This document shows, in pieces, positions 27,026 through 36,439 of a stretch of 64,000 bases of DNA. Position 1 is the first letter of the stretch. Every line of letters starts with the position of its first letter. Under the pieces are notes generated by a model that was not told where the DNA came from, did no database searches, and was given only the letters and a program-made list of their open reading frames with translations. The position numbers and the translations under genes were made by a program. The DNA comes from UBA11612 sp964475755. Its GTDB lineage: Bacteria > Pseudomonadota > Alphaproteobacteria > Rhodospirillales > Rhodospirillaceae. The stretch is from the NCBI GenBank assembly GCA_964475755.1, contig CAYYXR010000002.1, positions 152,007 through 216,006 on the forward strand. The letters are read 5' to 3'.

Positions 27026-28081
27026 ATGAATGAGCAATCTCTTCTGACCGCCGAGGGCCTCAGCTTCCCTTTTTCGAAAGCGCCCGCGCCGGGCGCTCTG
27101 ATCGAGGTGGCGCCGCGCGTGCATTGGCTGCGTATGCCTCTGCCCTATGCGCTGAACCACATTAATTTGTGGGCTTTGGATGATGGCGATAGCTGGACAA
27201 TAGTCGATTCCGGCTTGTTCACCCGAGAAACCCAGGACTTGTGGGAGCGGGTTTTCGCCGGACCTCTGAGTGAAAAACCTGTCGGTCGTGTGATCTGCAC
27301 GCATTTCCATCCCGATCATATGGGCATGGCCGGATGGCTAACAGAAAAGTTCGGCATTCAGTTATGGGCAACCGAACTCGAGTTCGAGTGCGCGCGTTCT
27401 ACTTTTGCGCAGAACGAAGAAATGATGACTCCTATTCTGACAGAGCATTATCGGCGTGCGGGGTTGGACAATGCCGTTGCGCAGGCTGTGGCGACGCGTG
27501 GAAACGCATATTCCCGCCGCGTGTATCCGTTGCCGGAGCGCATTGTTTCTGTAGATGCGACGACTCTGATCGCTGCGGCCGGAACGCAGTGGCGCCTTAT
27601 TATCGGGGAGGGACACTCGCCGCAGCTGGCGGGACTCTATTCCGAAGAATTGGGCGTTTTCATTTCGGGCGATCAAGTTCTGCCGGGCATTTCTCCCAAC
27701 GTCAGCGTTCGCCCCACAGAGCCTCTCAGCAATCCGCTGGAAAAGTTTTTGGCAACGTTACCGCGCTTTAGCGCGGTTCCCGAATGCACATTGGTTTTGC
27801 CGTCACACAAGCTTCCGTTTTATGGTGTGCAGGCCCGGGTATCGCAATTGATTGCTCATCATCACGAGCGGCTGGACATAACACGCGAGGCCTGCAAGTC
27901 CGGCGCCAGCGTGAAAGATGTTTTAAAGGCAATGTTTCCGCGTGATTTCGACGCTCACCAGCTTCACTTCGCTCTCGGTGAAACCCTGGCCCACTTGAAT
28001 TATCTGGTGGAGAACGGCGAAATCGAAAAGAATACAGACGGCGACGTCGACACCTACACGACCAAGGATGCCTCTGCTTAA
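27026..28081 (+). CDS. Metallo-beta-lactamase-fold hydrolase
   Basis: 351 residues. The metal-binding CTHFHPDHMGMAGWL supplies HxHxDH, with further His in IGEGHSPQLAGLY, Asp in VFISGDQVLP and His in LVLPSHKLPFYG. A winged-helix-like C-terminal domain with KDVLKAMFPR and HFALGETLAHLNYL follows, as in the LACTB2/RNase-Z-like group that hydrolyses thioesters or RNA. Substrate unknown. It starts a plus-strand series continuing through the HDAC-like gene and xseB. Confidence 0.83.
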   Translation: MNEQSLLTAEGLSFPFSKAPAPGALIEVAPRVHWLRMPLPYALNHINLWALDDGDSWTIVDSGLFTRETQDLWERVFAGPLSEKPVGRVICTHFHPDHMGMAGWLTEKFGIQLWATELEFECARSTFAQNEEMMTPILTEHYRRAGLDNAVAQAVATRGNAYSRRVYPLPERIVSVDATTLIAAAGTQWRLIIGEGHSPQLAGLYSEELGVFISGDQVLPGISPNVSVRPTEPLSNPLEKFLATLPRFSAVPECTLVLPSHKLPFYGVQARVSQLIAHHHERLDITREACKSGASVKDVLKAMFPRDFDAHQLHFALGETLAHLNYLVENGEIEKNTDGDVDTYTTKDASA

Positions 28082-28086
28082 GGCCC

Positions 28087-29016
28087 ATGACGACTTTACT
28101 GTTAACCCATGAGAGCTACCTGACGCACGATACGGGATCTCATCATCCTGAGTGTCCCGAGCGCTTGAGCAGTGTTCTTAAAGGTCTTGATCAAACCGTC
28201 TTCAGTGGCCTGACGAGAGAGAGCGCGCCGCGCGCGGAAAAGGACGTCATGAGTCTCGCTCACCCGGGCGAGTACGTTGCACAGATCCTGGCCGCTGTGC
28301 CGCCTGAAGGATTGCGCAATGTCGATTCGGATACGGTTTTGTCCGCCGGCTCTGGGGAAGCCATGGTGCGCGCCGCCGGCGCCGTTGTGCGCGCTGTGGA
28401 CGCCGTTGCTGCGGGGGAAGTTTCCAACGCATTCTGTGCTGTGCGCCCGCCTGGCCATCACGCTGAATCGCACCGGGCTATGGGTTTTTGCCTTGTGAAC
28501 AACATAGCGGTGGGCGCATTACATGCGCGCGCTAAGCACGGTTGGCAACGGGTCGCGGTGATTGATTTTGACGTGCATCACGGAAACGGAACGCAGGATA
28601 TTTTCTGCGAAGACGCGGATGCGTTTTATGCGTCCAGCCACCAGTTTCCGTTTTACCCGGGCACCGGCTCGCGGAGGGAAACCGGCGCGCATGGAAATGT
28701 GATCAATGTGCCGCTGAACGCGGGCACGCGGGGCGATGTCTTTCGGGGCGCGTACACCGACGAAATCCTGCCTGCTCTGACGGCCTTCAAGCCCGATCTT
28801 ATCCTCATTTCCGCCGGGTTTGACGCCCACAAGGACGATCCTCTGGGCGGTCTTGGGCTGACGGATGCCGATTTTGCCTGGGTGACCGCTCAAATCATGG
28901 ATGTGGCGCGCGAGGTCTGCGGGGGAAGGGTGGTTTCGGCGCTCGAAGGGGGCTACAACTTGGATGCATTGGCCGACTGCGTTGTGGCGCATGTCGAAAC
29001 CTTGAAGGATCACTAA
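28087..29016 (+). CDS. Histone deacetylase-like zinc amidohydrolase
   Basis: 309-residue arginase/deacetylase-fold protein. Catalytic pair RPPGHHAESHRAMGFCLVNN, metal ligands in VIDFDVHHGNGTQDIF and DLILISAGFDAHKDD, and the terminal EGGYNLDALA. In bacteria such enzymes deacetylate acetylated polyamines or proteins; the natural substrate here is unknown. It lies 5 bases after the MBL hydrolase and directly abuts xseB, an arrangement found in other alphaproteobacteria ahead of ispA-dxs. Confidence 0.9.
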   Translation: MTTLLLTHESYLTHDTGSHHPECPERLSSVLKGLDQTVFSGLTRESAPRAEKDVMSLAHPGEYVAQILAAVPPEGLRNVDSDTVLSAGSGEAMVRAAGAVVRAVDAVAAGEVSNAFCAVRPPGHHAESHRAMGFCLVNNIAVGALHARAKHGWQRVAVIDFDVHHGNGTQDIFCEDADAFYASSHQFPFYPGTGSRRETGAHGNVINVPLNAGTRGDVFRGAYTDEILPALTAFKPDLILISAGFDAHKDDPLGGLGLTDADFAWVTAQIMDVAREVCGGRVVSALEGGYNLDALADCVVAHVETLKDH

Positions 29017-29259
29017 ATGGCTAAGTCGTCCGTCCCGCAGGATATTGCGGCTCTCAGCTTCGAAGATGCGATGAAGCAACTGGAAACCATCGTCAGTAAA
29101 CTCGAAGGTGGGCAGGTTAAATTGGACGAAGCCGTGGAGGCCTATGAACGCGGCGCGGCTTTGAAAAAACATTGCGAGGCCAAGCTTGCTGAAGCCAAAA
29201 CCAAGGTCGAGAAAATAACCGGCGGCGGAAAATCAACGGAGCCCCTGGACCGTGAATAA
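29017..29259 (+). CDS. xseB: Exodeoxyribonuclease VII small subunit
   Basis: 80 residues, typical XseB length and pattern: LSFEDAMKQLETIVSKLEGGQVKLDEAVEAYERGAALKKHCE-like helical hairpin. It forms the ExoVII complex with XseA, which is not in the window. Its start immediately follows the upstream stop, and its last 8 bases overlap the ispA start. Confidence 0.94.
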   Translation: MAKSSVPQDIAALSFEDAMKQLETIVSKLEGGQVKLDEAVEAYERGAALKKHCEAKLAEAKTKVEKITGGGKSTEPLDRE

Positions 29260-30181
29260 GTCTGCCGCCGCTGAACATTCCGCCGGTGTTGGTGCGGAGG
29301 CCTTTAAGGCTGCGCTCAAATCGACCGCCGATGCGGTCAATGCGGAACTCGATCGCCTCATTCCGGCCGTGAGCGAGCCGGAAGGCTACGTCGTTGAAGC
29401 GATGCGCTATGCCGCGCTCGACGGCGGAAAGAGGCTGCGCCCTTTTTTGGTTTGCGCCGCTGCTGATTTGTTCGATGTTCCGCGCACCCAATCGTTGCGT
29501 GTCGCCGCCGCTGTCGAGATGGTTCATTGCTACTCGTTGATCCACGATGACCTGCCGGCGATGGACGACGACGACCTTCGCCGCGGACGGCCTACAGTTC
29601 ACCGTCAGTTCGATGAAGCCACGGCTATTTTGGCGGGCGATGCCCTTTTGACGGAGTCTTTCGCGGTTCTCGCCGATCCGGCAACGCATCCCGACGGCAA
29701 TATTCGCATTGCGCTGGTGCAGGAACTCGCCCGCGCCTCGGGAGCGGCCGGTATGGTCGGCGGACAGATGATCGATTTACGTGCTGCCGAGCTGAATTTG
29801 GACGACGCGGGCCTACGCCAGCTCCAGGATCTGAAAACCGGATGCATTATCGCCTGTGCATGCCGTTCAGGCGCGGTTGTGGCCGGTGCCACCAACGAGC
29901 AAATTGATGCCCTCGGTGCCTACGGCATTGCCCTTGGCCTCGCGTTTCAGATCGCCGACGACATTCTGGATGTCGAGGGATCTGCCGCGGAAACCGGCAA
30001 GGCCACGGGTAAGGACGAAGCGGCCGGAAAGGAGACTTTTGTTTCGCGGATGGGACTGGAAAATGCTAAGAGTTATGCGCGTTCGCTGGCGGATGACGCG
30101 GTGGGGCACCTTAAAGCATTCGGCGACAAAGCCGCTCTTTTGAGGGAAGCCGCAATGTTTACCGTAAACCGGCGCAATTAG
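29252..30181 (+). CDS. ispA: Farnesyl diphosphate synthase
   Basis: Condenses IPP with DMAPP and GPP to make farnesyl diphosphate. Two aspartate-rich motifs are intact: DDLPAMDDDDLRRG (FARM) and FQIADDILDVEG (SARM), plus GGKRLRPFLV and AGDALLTESF. 309 residues. The GTG start lies inside the xseB stop region, implying translational coupling. Small-residue positions before FARM (HCYSLIHDD) fit a C15 rather than a longer product, by family comparison. Confidence 0.94.
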   Translation: MNKSAAAEHSAGVGAEAFKAALKSTADAVNAELDRLIPAVSEPEGYVVEAMRYAALDGGKRLRPFLVCAAADLFDVPRTQSLRVAAAVEMVHCYSLIHDDLPAMDDDDLRRGRPTVHRQFDEATAILAGDALLTESFAVLADPATHPDGNIRIALVQELARASGAAGMVGGQMIDLRAAELNLDDAGLRQLQDLKTGCIIACACRSGAVVAGATNEQIDALGAYGIALGLAFQIADDILDVEGSAAETGKATGKDEAAGKETFVSRMGLENAKSYARSLADDAVGHLKAFGDKAALLREAAMFTVNRRN

Positions 30182-30210
30182 ATGTAATTTGATTACATGG
30201 TGCAGCACAC

Positions 30211-32160
30211 GTGAGCACTCAAGATACAAAATCACCGGAACATAAAACACCGCTTCTCGACCGGATCGCTTCTCCGGCGGATTTGAAAAACCTCAGTATC
30301 GAACACCTAAAGCAGCTTTCAGACGAGCTGCGCGCGGAAACTATTCATAGCGTTTCGCGCACGGGAGGCCATTTAGGTGCAGGGCTTGGCGTTGTCGAAC
30401 TGACCGTCGCCATCCACCATGTGTTCGATACACCGGGTGATAGATTGATCTGGGATGTCGGTCACCAATGCTATCCGCACAAAATTCTGACCGGCCGTCG
30501 AGATCGGATGTCAACCATCCGTCAAAAAGACGGCATCTCAGGTTTTACCCTGCGCACGGAAAGTGAATACGACCCGTTTGGTGCGGGACATAGTTCGACA
30601 TCCATCTCCGCTGGACTCGGTATGGCCGTGGCGCGTGATTATTCCGGCGGCGACAACAACGTTATCGCAGTCATCGGCGATGGCGCCATGAGTGCCGGCA
30701 TGGCTTACGAGGCCATGAACAATGCGGGAAGTCTGAAAAGCCGCCTGATTGTTATTTTGAACGACAACGATATGTCGATTGCGCCTCCGGTCGGGGCAAT
30801 GAGCGCGTATCTATCGCGCCTACTGTCGTCCAAGCCGTATCTAACGATCCGCCAAGCGTTGAAGCAGATCGCATCGCACTTCCCGAGGCCGCTGGAGCAG
30901 GCCGCGCGCCGGGCAGAGGAATACACGCGCGGTATGGTCACCGGCGGAACATTGTTTGAGGAACTCGGGTTTTATTACGTCGGTCCGATCGACGGGCACA
31001 GGGTTGAGCACTTGGTTCCAGTTTTACGCAATGTGCGTGACAGTCAGGCCGAGGGGCCGGTGCTGATTCATGTTGTGACGCAGAAGGGCCGGGGATACGA
31101 GCCTGCGGAGAAGTCCGCCGACAAATACCACGGCGTGAGCAAGTTTGATGTTGTGTCGGGTACGCAAGCCAAGGCGACACCCAAGGCGCCGTCCTATACC
31201 AGCGTCTTTGCGAAGGCACTCATTTCCGAAGCAAAAGCCGATGACAAGGTTGTGGCGATCAACGCCGCTATGCCCAGTGGGACAGGCCTTGATAAATTTG
31301 GCAAAGAATTTCCAACGCGGTGCTTCGACGTGGGGATCGCCGAACAGCACGCGGTAACGTTTGCGGCGGGTCTGGCGACGGAAGGCTATAAGCCGTTCTG
31401 TGCCATTTATTCGACGTTTTTGCAGCGCGCGTATGACCAGGTCGTGCACGACGTTGCCGTCCAGAATTTGCCGGTCCGCTTCGCTCTTGATCGCGCCGGC
31501 TACGTTGGTGCGGACGGCGCGACCCACCAAGGATCCTTCGATCTTGCTTACCTCGGCTGCCTGCCCAATTTCACAATCATGGCCGCCGCCGACGAAGTCG
31601 AACTTATGCACATGGTCGCCACCGCCGCCGCGCACGATAGCGGTCCCATTGCCGTGCGCTATCCGCGCGGGGAAGGTGTTGGACTTAAACTGCCTGAGCG
31701 CGGTACGCCGCTTCCCATTGGTAAAGGCCGCATTGTGCGGGAAGGCTCTAAAATCGCATTGCTCAGTCTAGGCGCGCGGTTGGCGGAATGTCTCAAGGCG
31801 GCGGACGATCTCGCCGCGCGCGGTTTGTCCACCACCGTCGCCGATGCGCGCTTTGCGAAACCGCTTGATGAGGAAATGATCGATAACCTCGCTCGGACCC
31901 ACGAAGTGCTGATCACTGTTGAGGAGGGCGCCGCCGGTGGTTTTGGCGCACGCGTACTCAACCATCTCGCCTGGGCCGGGCTGCTTGATAAGGGGCTCAA
32001 GATTCGCGCCATGACGATGGGCGACGAATTCCTCGAGCATGCGAAGCCCGAGGACCAAGTCGAAGCTGCCCACCTGACCGCGCCGCACATTGTCGAGACG
32101 GTGTTGAACGCATTGGGCCAAGAGATGGTGAACGCCGGAGAGTCACCGGCTCGGGCGTGA
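30211..32160 (+). CDS. dxs: 1-Deoxy-D-xylulose-5-phosphate synthase
   Basis: First enzyme of the MEP isoprenoid route: thiamine-diphosphate-dependent condensation of pyruvate and glyceraldehyde 3-phosphate. 649 residues. HQCYPHKILTGRRD, the TPP-binding GDGAMSAGMAYEAMNN, catalytic Glu region VGIAEQHAVTFAAGLA and LDRAGYVGADGATHQGSFDL are present. It starts with GTG 29 bases after ispA and overlaps tlyA by 4 bases, so isoprenoid supply genes form one unit. Confidence 0.97.
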   Translation: MSTQDTKSPEHKTPLLDRIASPADLKNLSIEHLKQLSDELRAETIHSVSRTGGHLGAGLGVVELTVAIHHVFDTPGDRLIWDVGHQCYPHKILTGRRDRMSTIRQKDGISGFTLRTESEYDPFGAGHSSTSISAGLGMAVARDYSGGDNNVIAVIGDGAMSAGMAYEAMNNAGSLKSRLIVILNDNDMSIAPPVGAMSAYLSRLLSSKPYLTIRQALKQIASHFPRPLEQAARRAEEYTRGMVTGGTLFEELGFYYVGPIDGHRVEHLVPVLRNVRDSQAEGPVLIHVVTQKGRGYEPAEKSADKYHGVSKFDVVSGTQAKATPKAPSYTSVFAKALISEAKADDKVVAINAAMPSGTGLDKFGKEFPTRCFDVGIAEQHAVTFAAGLATEGYKPFCAIYSTFLQRAYDQVVHDVAVQNLPVRFALDRAGYVGADGATHQGSFDLAYLGCLPNFTIMAAADEVELMHMVATAAAHDSGPIAVRYPRGEGVGLKLPERGTPLPIGKGRIVREGSKIALLSLGARLAECLKAADDLAARGLSTTVADARFAKPLDEEMIDNLARTHEVLITVEEGAAGGFGARVLNHLAWAGLLDKGLKIRAMTMGDEFLEHAKPEDQVEAAHLTAPHIVETVLNALGQEMVNAGESPARA

Positions 32161-32933
32161 CTCGCGTAGCCAAATCTTCAACGAAATCAAAAACGCGCCT
32201 CGACCAGCTTTTGGTGGATCGGGGACTGGCGGAGAGCCGCGCCAAGGCGCAGGCGTTGGTAATGGCTGGGGTCGTCTACAGCGGCGACAAACCCATGCGC
32301 TCGCCCGGCGCGAGTGTGCAAACCGATATGGAATTGGCGGTCAAAGGACCGGACCACCCCTGGGTCTCCCGCGGTGGTCTCAAGCTTGCCCACGGCCTCG
32401 AACATTTCGGGTTTGATGCGCGTGATCGCGTTTGCATCGATGTTGGAGCCTCCACCGGCGGATTTACAGATGTGCTCCTCACGAACGGAGCGGCGAAAGT
32501 TTATGCGGTTGATGTCGGTTACGGCCAGTTGGCGCACAAATTGCGCACGGATTCGCGCGTTGTGGTGCTGGAACGTACTAATGCCCGCAATCTGGATGTC
32601 TCACAAGTGCCCGAGCCCGCTGGTGCCGTTGTCTGTGATGCCAGCTTTATCGGTCTGCGCACCGTGCTGCCGGCGGCGCTCGAGCTTACCGCACCCGGCG
32701 CTTGGCTGATTGCGTTGATCAAGCCTCAATTCGAGGTGGGAAAAGGGCGTGTAGGGAAAAAGGGCGTGGTCCGGGACCCCGACTTGCATAAGGAAGTTTG
32801 TGATACCATATCGTCTTGGTTGTCCGAATTGCCTGGCTGGACCGTTGCGGGGCTTGCGCAAAGTCCCATTACAGGCCCGGAAGGCAATATCGAGTTCTTG
32901 ATCGGCGCCTGCAAAGACAAAGCCGCGAAATAA
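32157..32933 (+). CDS. tlyA: TlyA-family S4/FtsJ rRNA 2'-O-methyltransferase
   Basis: 258 residues. N-terminal S4 RNA-binding domain (RLDQLLVDRGLAESRAKAQA) then an FtsJ-like methyltransferase with SAM-binding VCIDVGASTGGFTDVLL and AVDVGYGQLAHKLR, and IKPQFEVGKG near the C-terminus. TlyA of mycobacteria methylates 16S and 23S rRNA; proteobacterial forms are often annotated as hemolysin A. The GTG start overlaps the dxs stop. Confidence 0.92.
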   Translation: MTRVAKSSTKSKTRLDQLLVDRGLAESRAKAQALVMAGVVYSGDKPMRSPGASVQTDMELAVKGPDHPWVSRGGLKLAHGLEHFGFDARDRVCIDVGASTGGFTDVLLTNGAAKVYAVDVGYGQLAHKLRTDSRVVVLERTNARNLDVSQVPEPAGAVVCDASFIGLRTVLPAALELTAPGAWLIALIKPQFEVGKGRVGKKGVVRDPDLHKEVCDTISSWLSELPGWTVAGLAQSPITGPEGNIEFLIGACKDKAAK

Positions 32934-32956
32934 ACGGAATAATTACCGCAAGAACA

Positions 32957-33950
32957 TTGAATATTTCATCCGATTCACCCAATACCCCGCCCATTGCATA
33001 TAACTACGATGGCAAACCGCGCCGCGTCGGTGTGGAGATCGAGTTTGCGCAGTTGAGTTGCACTGATTCAGCTAAGGTGGTCGCCGAGGAATTCGGCGGC
33101 AGTATTACGGAGCACTCTGAATACAAGTATGACGTCAAAGACACGTCGCTCGGTACTTTCGCCGTGGAGATGGACTTCTCCCTCGTTCACAAAGTGAACG
33201 AAAGCGCGGACGGTGAAGAAGAAGATGATTTGGGAAACCTCTTAAAAAAGAGCGCTGGGCAAGTGCTGGGGCAAGTGGGTGATGTCGTCGTGCCCAACAA
33301 AATTACGTGCCCGCCGATTAAAATATCCGACCTGCGGAAGATCGACGCATTGATCCGTGCGCTCAGTGAGGCTGGTGCGCTCGATACCTCCGAAAAGTTT
33401 TTTTTACGGATTTGGATTGCAGTTCAATCCGGAGGTTGTTTCGTTCGAAGCCGAGTCAATCCTTCGGTACCTTCAAAGCTACATGTTGTTGAACGACTGG
33501 CTGCGCGCGGAAATAGATGTAGATCCGACCCAGCGGATTTTGCCGTTCGCCGATCAGTTTCCCGCGGCCTATCGCGCGCGGATCCTGGCGCCTGATTACG
33601 CACCGGATATCGATCAACTTATCGACGATTATCTGACGGACAATCTAACGCGCAACCGCGATCTGGACATGCTGCCGTTGTTTACGCATCTCGACGAACA
33701 GCGTGTCAGCACGGCGGTCAACGACGGCTTGACCAAATCCCGCCCGACCTTTCACTACCGGTTGCCGGATTGCCGGCTCAACGATCCAGCATGGTCCGCG
33801 ACTTTGGAGTGGAACCGCTGGCTTGAGGTCGAAAAGCTGGCCGAGGATCCCAAACGCCTTCGAGAGATGGCGGACGCGTGGCTGTCGCAGGAGTGGGAAG
33901 GCAGTTTGGCCGCCTGGGTGGAATCCGTCAAAAAGTGGATGAGTCTTTGA
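32957..33950 (+). pseudogene. Amidoligase-family enzyme, frameshifted at a T8 run
   Basis: Two frames together make one glutamine-synthetase-fold amidoligase of about 330 residues. The first frame holds YDGKPRRVGVEIEFAQL and VEMDFSLVH, the second GLQFNPEVVSFEAESILRYL and onward to the stop. The junction is eight T at 33398-33405; removing one T gives KFFYGFGLQFNPE, the expected family segment. Start is uncertain: a TTG at 32957 gives MNISSDSPNTPP and lies 23 bases after tlyA. Known enzymes of this family form amide bonds using ATP, probably on glutamate-like or peptide substrates. The stop overlaps the start of the amidotransferase gene. Confidence 0.82.
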
Positions 33951-34630
33951 TGCGACGCCGACCGCTTATAGGTGTCACCGCCTCCACGCACGGAGGCCGC
34001 CTGATGTGGCAGTTCAATCGATTGGCGGTTTGGCGCGCCGGCGGGCGCGCCGTGCGTATTACATCCAAAAAACCGGTGTCGATAAAAAAACTCGATGGAT
34101 TAGTTATCGGCGGCGGCGACGATATCGGCGCTGAGTTATATCGCGGCGAAGTGACCATAGACGTGCGGTTGGATCCCGCCCGGGACCGTTTGGAACTCGG
34201 CATGTTAAAGAAAGCGTCGTCGCGCCACATGCCGGTTTTGGGTATTTGCCGGGGTGCGCAAATGGTCAATATCTCCAAGGGCGGCACGCTCCACGAGGAT
34301 ATCTACGCCGTGTACCAGCAGGCACCGCGTATGCGTGCGGCGCTAGCGAGAAAAGCTGTGACGGTCGCCAAGGGATCGCGTCTCGGAAAACTTCTTGGGT
34401 TGGAGCGCTGCCGCGTAAATGCTCTACATCGCCAGTCGATCAACAGCGTTGGAGACGGTCTAAAGGTCGTTGCCAAGGACGACCATGGAATCGTGCAAGC
34501 GGTAGAATCCGAAAAGGATCCATTCCTGGTCGGCGTGCAGTGGCATCCGGAATTTTTGGTTTTATCGAGACCACAGCAACGCCTGTTTCGAGGCCTTGTT
34601 GCTGCAGGCAGACAGCGGCGCAGAAAATAG
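33950..34630 (+). CDS. Class-I glutamine amidotransferase (gamma-glutamyl-GABA hydrolase-like)
   Basis: 226 residues. Catalytic Cys in VLGICRGAQMVN and His-Glu pair in GVQWHPEF, with GLVIGGGDDIGAELY upstream, as in PuuD-type hydrolases that cleave gamma-glutamyl amides. Compared with PuuD it is short. ATG overlaps the amidoligase stop by one base (TGATG), so the two are translated together. The pairing of an amidoligase with this hydrolase has been noted comparatively in bacteria; the substrate remains unknown. Confidence 0.88.
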   Translation: MRRRPLIGVTASTHGGRLMWQFNRLAVWRAGGRAVRITSKKPVSIKKLDGLVIGGGDDIGAELYRGEVTIDVRLDPARDRLELGMLKKASSRHMPVLGICRGAQMVNISKGGTLHEDIYAVYQQAPRMRAALARKAVTVAKGSRLGKLLGLERCRVNALHRQSINSVGDGLKVVAKDDHGIVQAVESEKDPFLVGVQWHPEFLVLSRPQQRLFRGLVAAGRQRRRK

Positions 34631-34633
34631 GAG

Positions 34634-36424
34634 TTATTTTGCGCGCACCGGCGGCATGTAAAGCTGTACGCCTTGCCTTTGCGCGGCGCTGAACTCGCCC
34701 AAGACTGGTGCCAGCGTTTGGTTTAGCCAAGCGGACGCCCGCACAAGATTGAAAATACCGAAGGGGATTTGCCCATTCTCTAATGCGCGTAACAGCGAGC
34801 GGAAGGGGTCTTCCGGCGGCGGGAAGGGCACCAGCCAAACCGGATCGTCGGGATCGAGGCCAATCTGGGTTTTTGTGTAATCGATGGCCGCGCCAAGGCC
34901 GCCGATTTCATCCACAAGTCCGGCTTCCATGGCATCGATGCCGCTCCACACCCGTCCGCGCGCAACGGCGTCGATTTCTTCCAGGCTCATATCACGGCCT
35001 TCGGCGGCTTTGGATGTAAAGTCTTCGTAGGTTGCATCCAGCATCTGGTCCAGGCGCGCGCGTTCTCTCTGGGAAAAGTTCGTCGTGGAACTGAACATGC
35101 CCGCTGACTCGCCAAACGTGATTCTTTCGAAGTTCACGCCCAGTTTATCGGCGGCCTCGCCAATCACCATTTTACCCAGTAGCACGCCGATGGACCCCGT
35201 GACCGTGGCCGGCTGCGCGAAGATCCGGTCTGCTGGCATGGATATAAAGTAGCCGCCGGACGCGGCCGCGTTGCCCATGCTCACAATAACAGGCTTGGAC
35301 GTCGCTTTGGCTTTCTTGACCTCTCGCCAAATGATGTCGGACGCAACATAGGACCCGCCCGGGCTATCCACGCGAATGAGCAAGGCGTCAACGTCATTAT
35401 CTTCGGCGGCTTCGCGTATGGCGTTGCTCATTTGTGCGGAATGAATACCGTCGCTTGGAAACAAGGCGCTGTCGGTGCCTCCGCGCGAAATTTCTCCGAC
35501 TGCGTGAATAAGGGCAATGTGCTTCTCAGGCTCGGGTTGATCCTCGGGTCCGCCAATCGCCAAATACTGGCCAATAGATAAATTGTCGGCGTCTCCAATC
35601 GTTGTATCGAACGCTGCTTCGAATTCGTCACGATAACCAATTTGATCGATGAGACCGCCATCTAGCGCCTCGTTCGACAATAGCGGGCCGCGGTCAATCA
35701 GATCGACGACGGCGTCCCGCGGCAGGTCTCGCGTGTTCGCAATGCCCGCGACGATTTGATCGTACCAGGAGCGAAGGAGGGCTTCGGTGGCTTCGCGATT
35801 GGCCGGCGACATTTCCGAATTCGTGAACATTTCACCGGCACTTTTGTATTCCTTGCGCTGAATGAAGCTGCCTTGAACGCCGAGTTTGTCGAGAAAGTCC
35901 TTCAAAAATATCTGTTCGGCGCCAATGCCTGCGACGCCGACCGTGCCGGACGGCTGCACCCATATCTCGCCGAAGGACGAGGCGAGGTAATACGCCGGCA
36001 TGGCGCTGACACCTTCGCCGATGGTTTCTGAAAACAAGACGGTGGGCTTGCCCGTGGCGCGGAATTCGGCGACGGCATCGCGTATATCCTGAATCTGCGC
36101 AAGTCCCATAGCCTGTTGACTGAGGTTCGCTTTCAGAGCCAGGACCCTCGGATCGTCGGCGGCATTGCGAATAGCAACGACGGTATCGTGCAACGTCGAG
36201 GGCGTGCGGAGAGAAAGCCCTTCGATCCGCCGGCCGCCTGATCCTTCAATAAGCCCTTCGTCGAGGTCGATATTGAGAACAATGTTGTCGGGAGCACTTA
36301 TGTTGGGCGCGCGAATGTCATCCAGCACGAATGCCAGATAAATCAGGCTGGATATCAGCAGTAGGGTCATTAAGCCCAAAGAGGCCAAGACAGTTACGAT
36401 GAACTTGCCGATAAACCGGAACAT
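34634..36424 (-). CDS. sppA: Signal peptide peptidase SppA, 67-kDa type
   Basis: 596-residue membrane-bound Ser-Lys peptidase that digests cleaved signal peptides. An N-terminal membrane anchor (FIVTVLASLGLMTLLLISSL) precedes two ClpP-like domains. The catalytic Lys is Lys194 in RKEYKSAGEMF of the first domain; the Ser is Ser389 in GNAAASGGYF of the second. The full-length two-domain form resembles the E. coli enzyme. It is last in a tight fabI-aroC-sppA unit (15-base gap to aroC). Confidence 0.94.
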   Translation of the reverse strand: MFRFIGKFIVTVLASLGLMTLLLISSLIYLAFVLDDIRAPNISAPDNIVLNIDLDEGLIEGSGGRRIEGLSLRTPSTLHDTVVAIRNAADDPRVLALKANLSQQAMGLAQIQDIRDAVAEFRATGKPTVLFSETIGEGVSAMPAYYLASSFGEIWVQPSGTVGVAGIGAEQIFLKDFLDKLGVQGSFIQRKEYKSAGEMFTNSEMSPANREATEALLRSWYDQIVAGIANTRDLPRDAVVDLIDRGPLLSNEALDGGLIDQIGYRDEFEAAFDTTIGDADNLSIGQYLAIGGPEDQPEPEKHIALIHAVGEISRGGTDSALFPSDGIHSAQMSNAIREAAEDNDVDALLIRVDSPGGSYVASDIIWREVKKAKATSKPVIVSMGNAAASGGYFISMPADRIFAQPATVTGSIGVLLGKMVIGEAADKLGVNFERITFGESAGMFSSTTNFSQRERARLDQMLDATYEDFTSKAAEGRDMSLEEIDAVARGRVWSGIDAMEAGLVDEIGGLGAAIDYTKTQIGLDPDDPVWLVPFPPPEDPFRSLLRALENGQIPFGIFNLVRASAWLNQTLAPVLGEFSAAQRQGVQLYMPPVRAK

Positions 36425-36439
36425 AAAGTCTCCAAGCGC

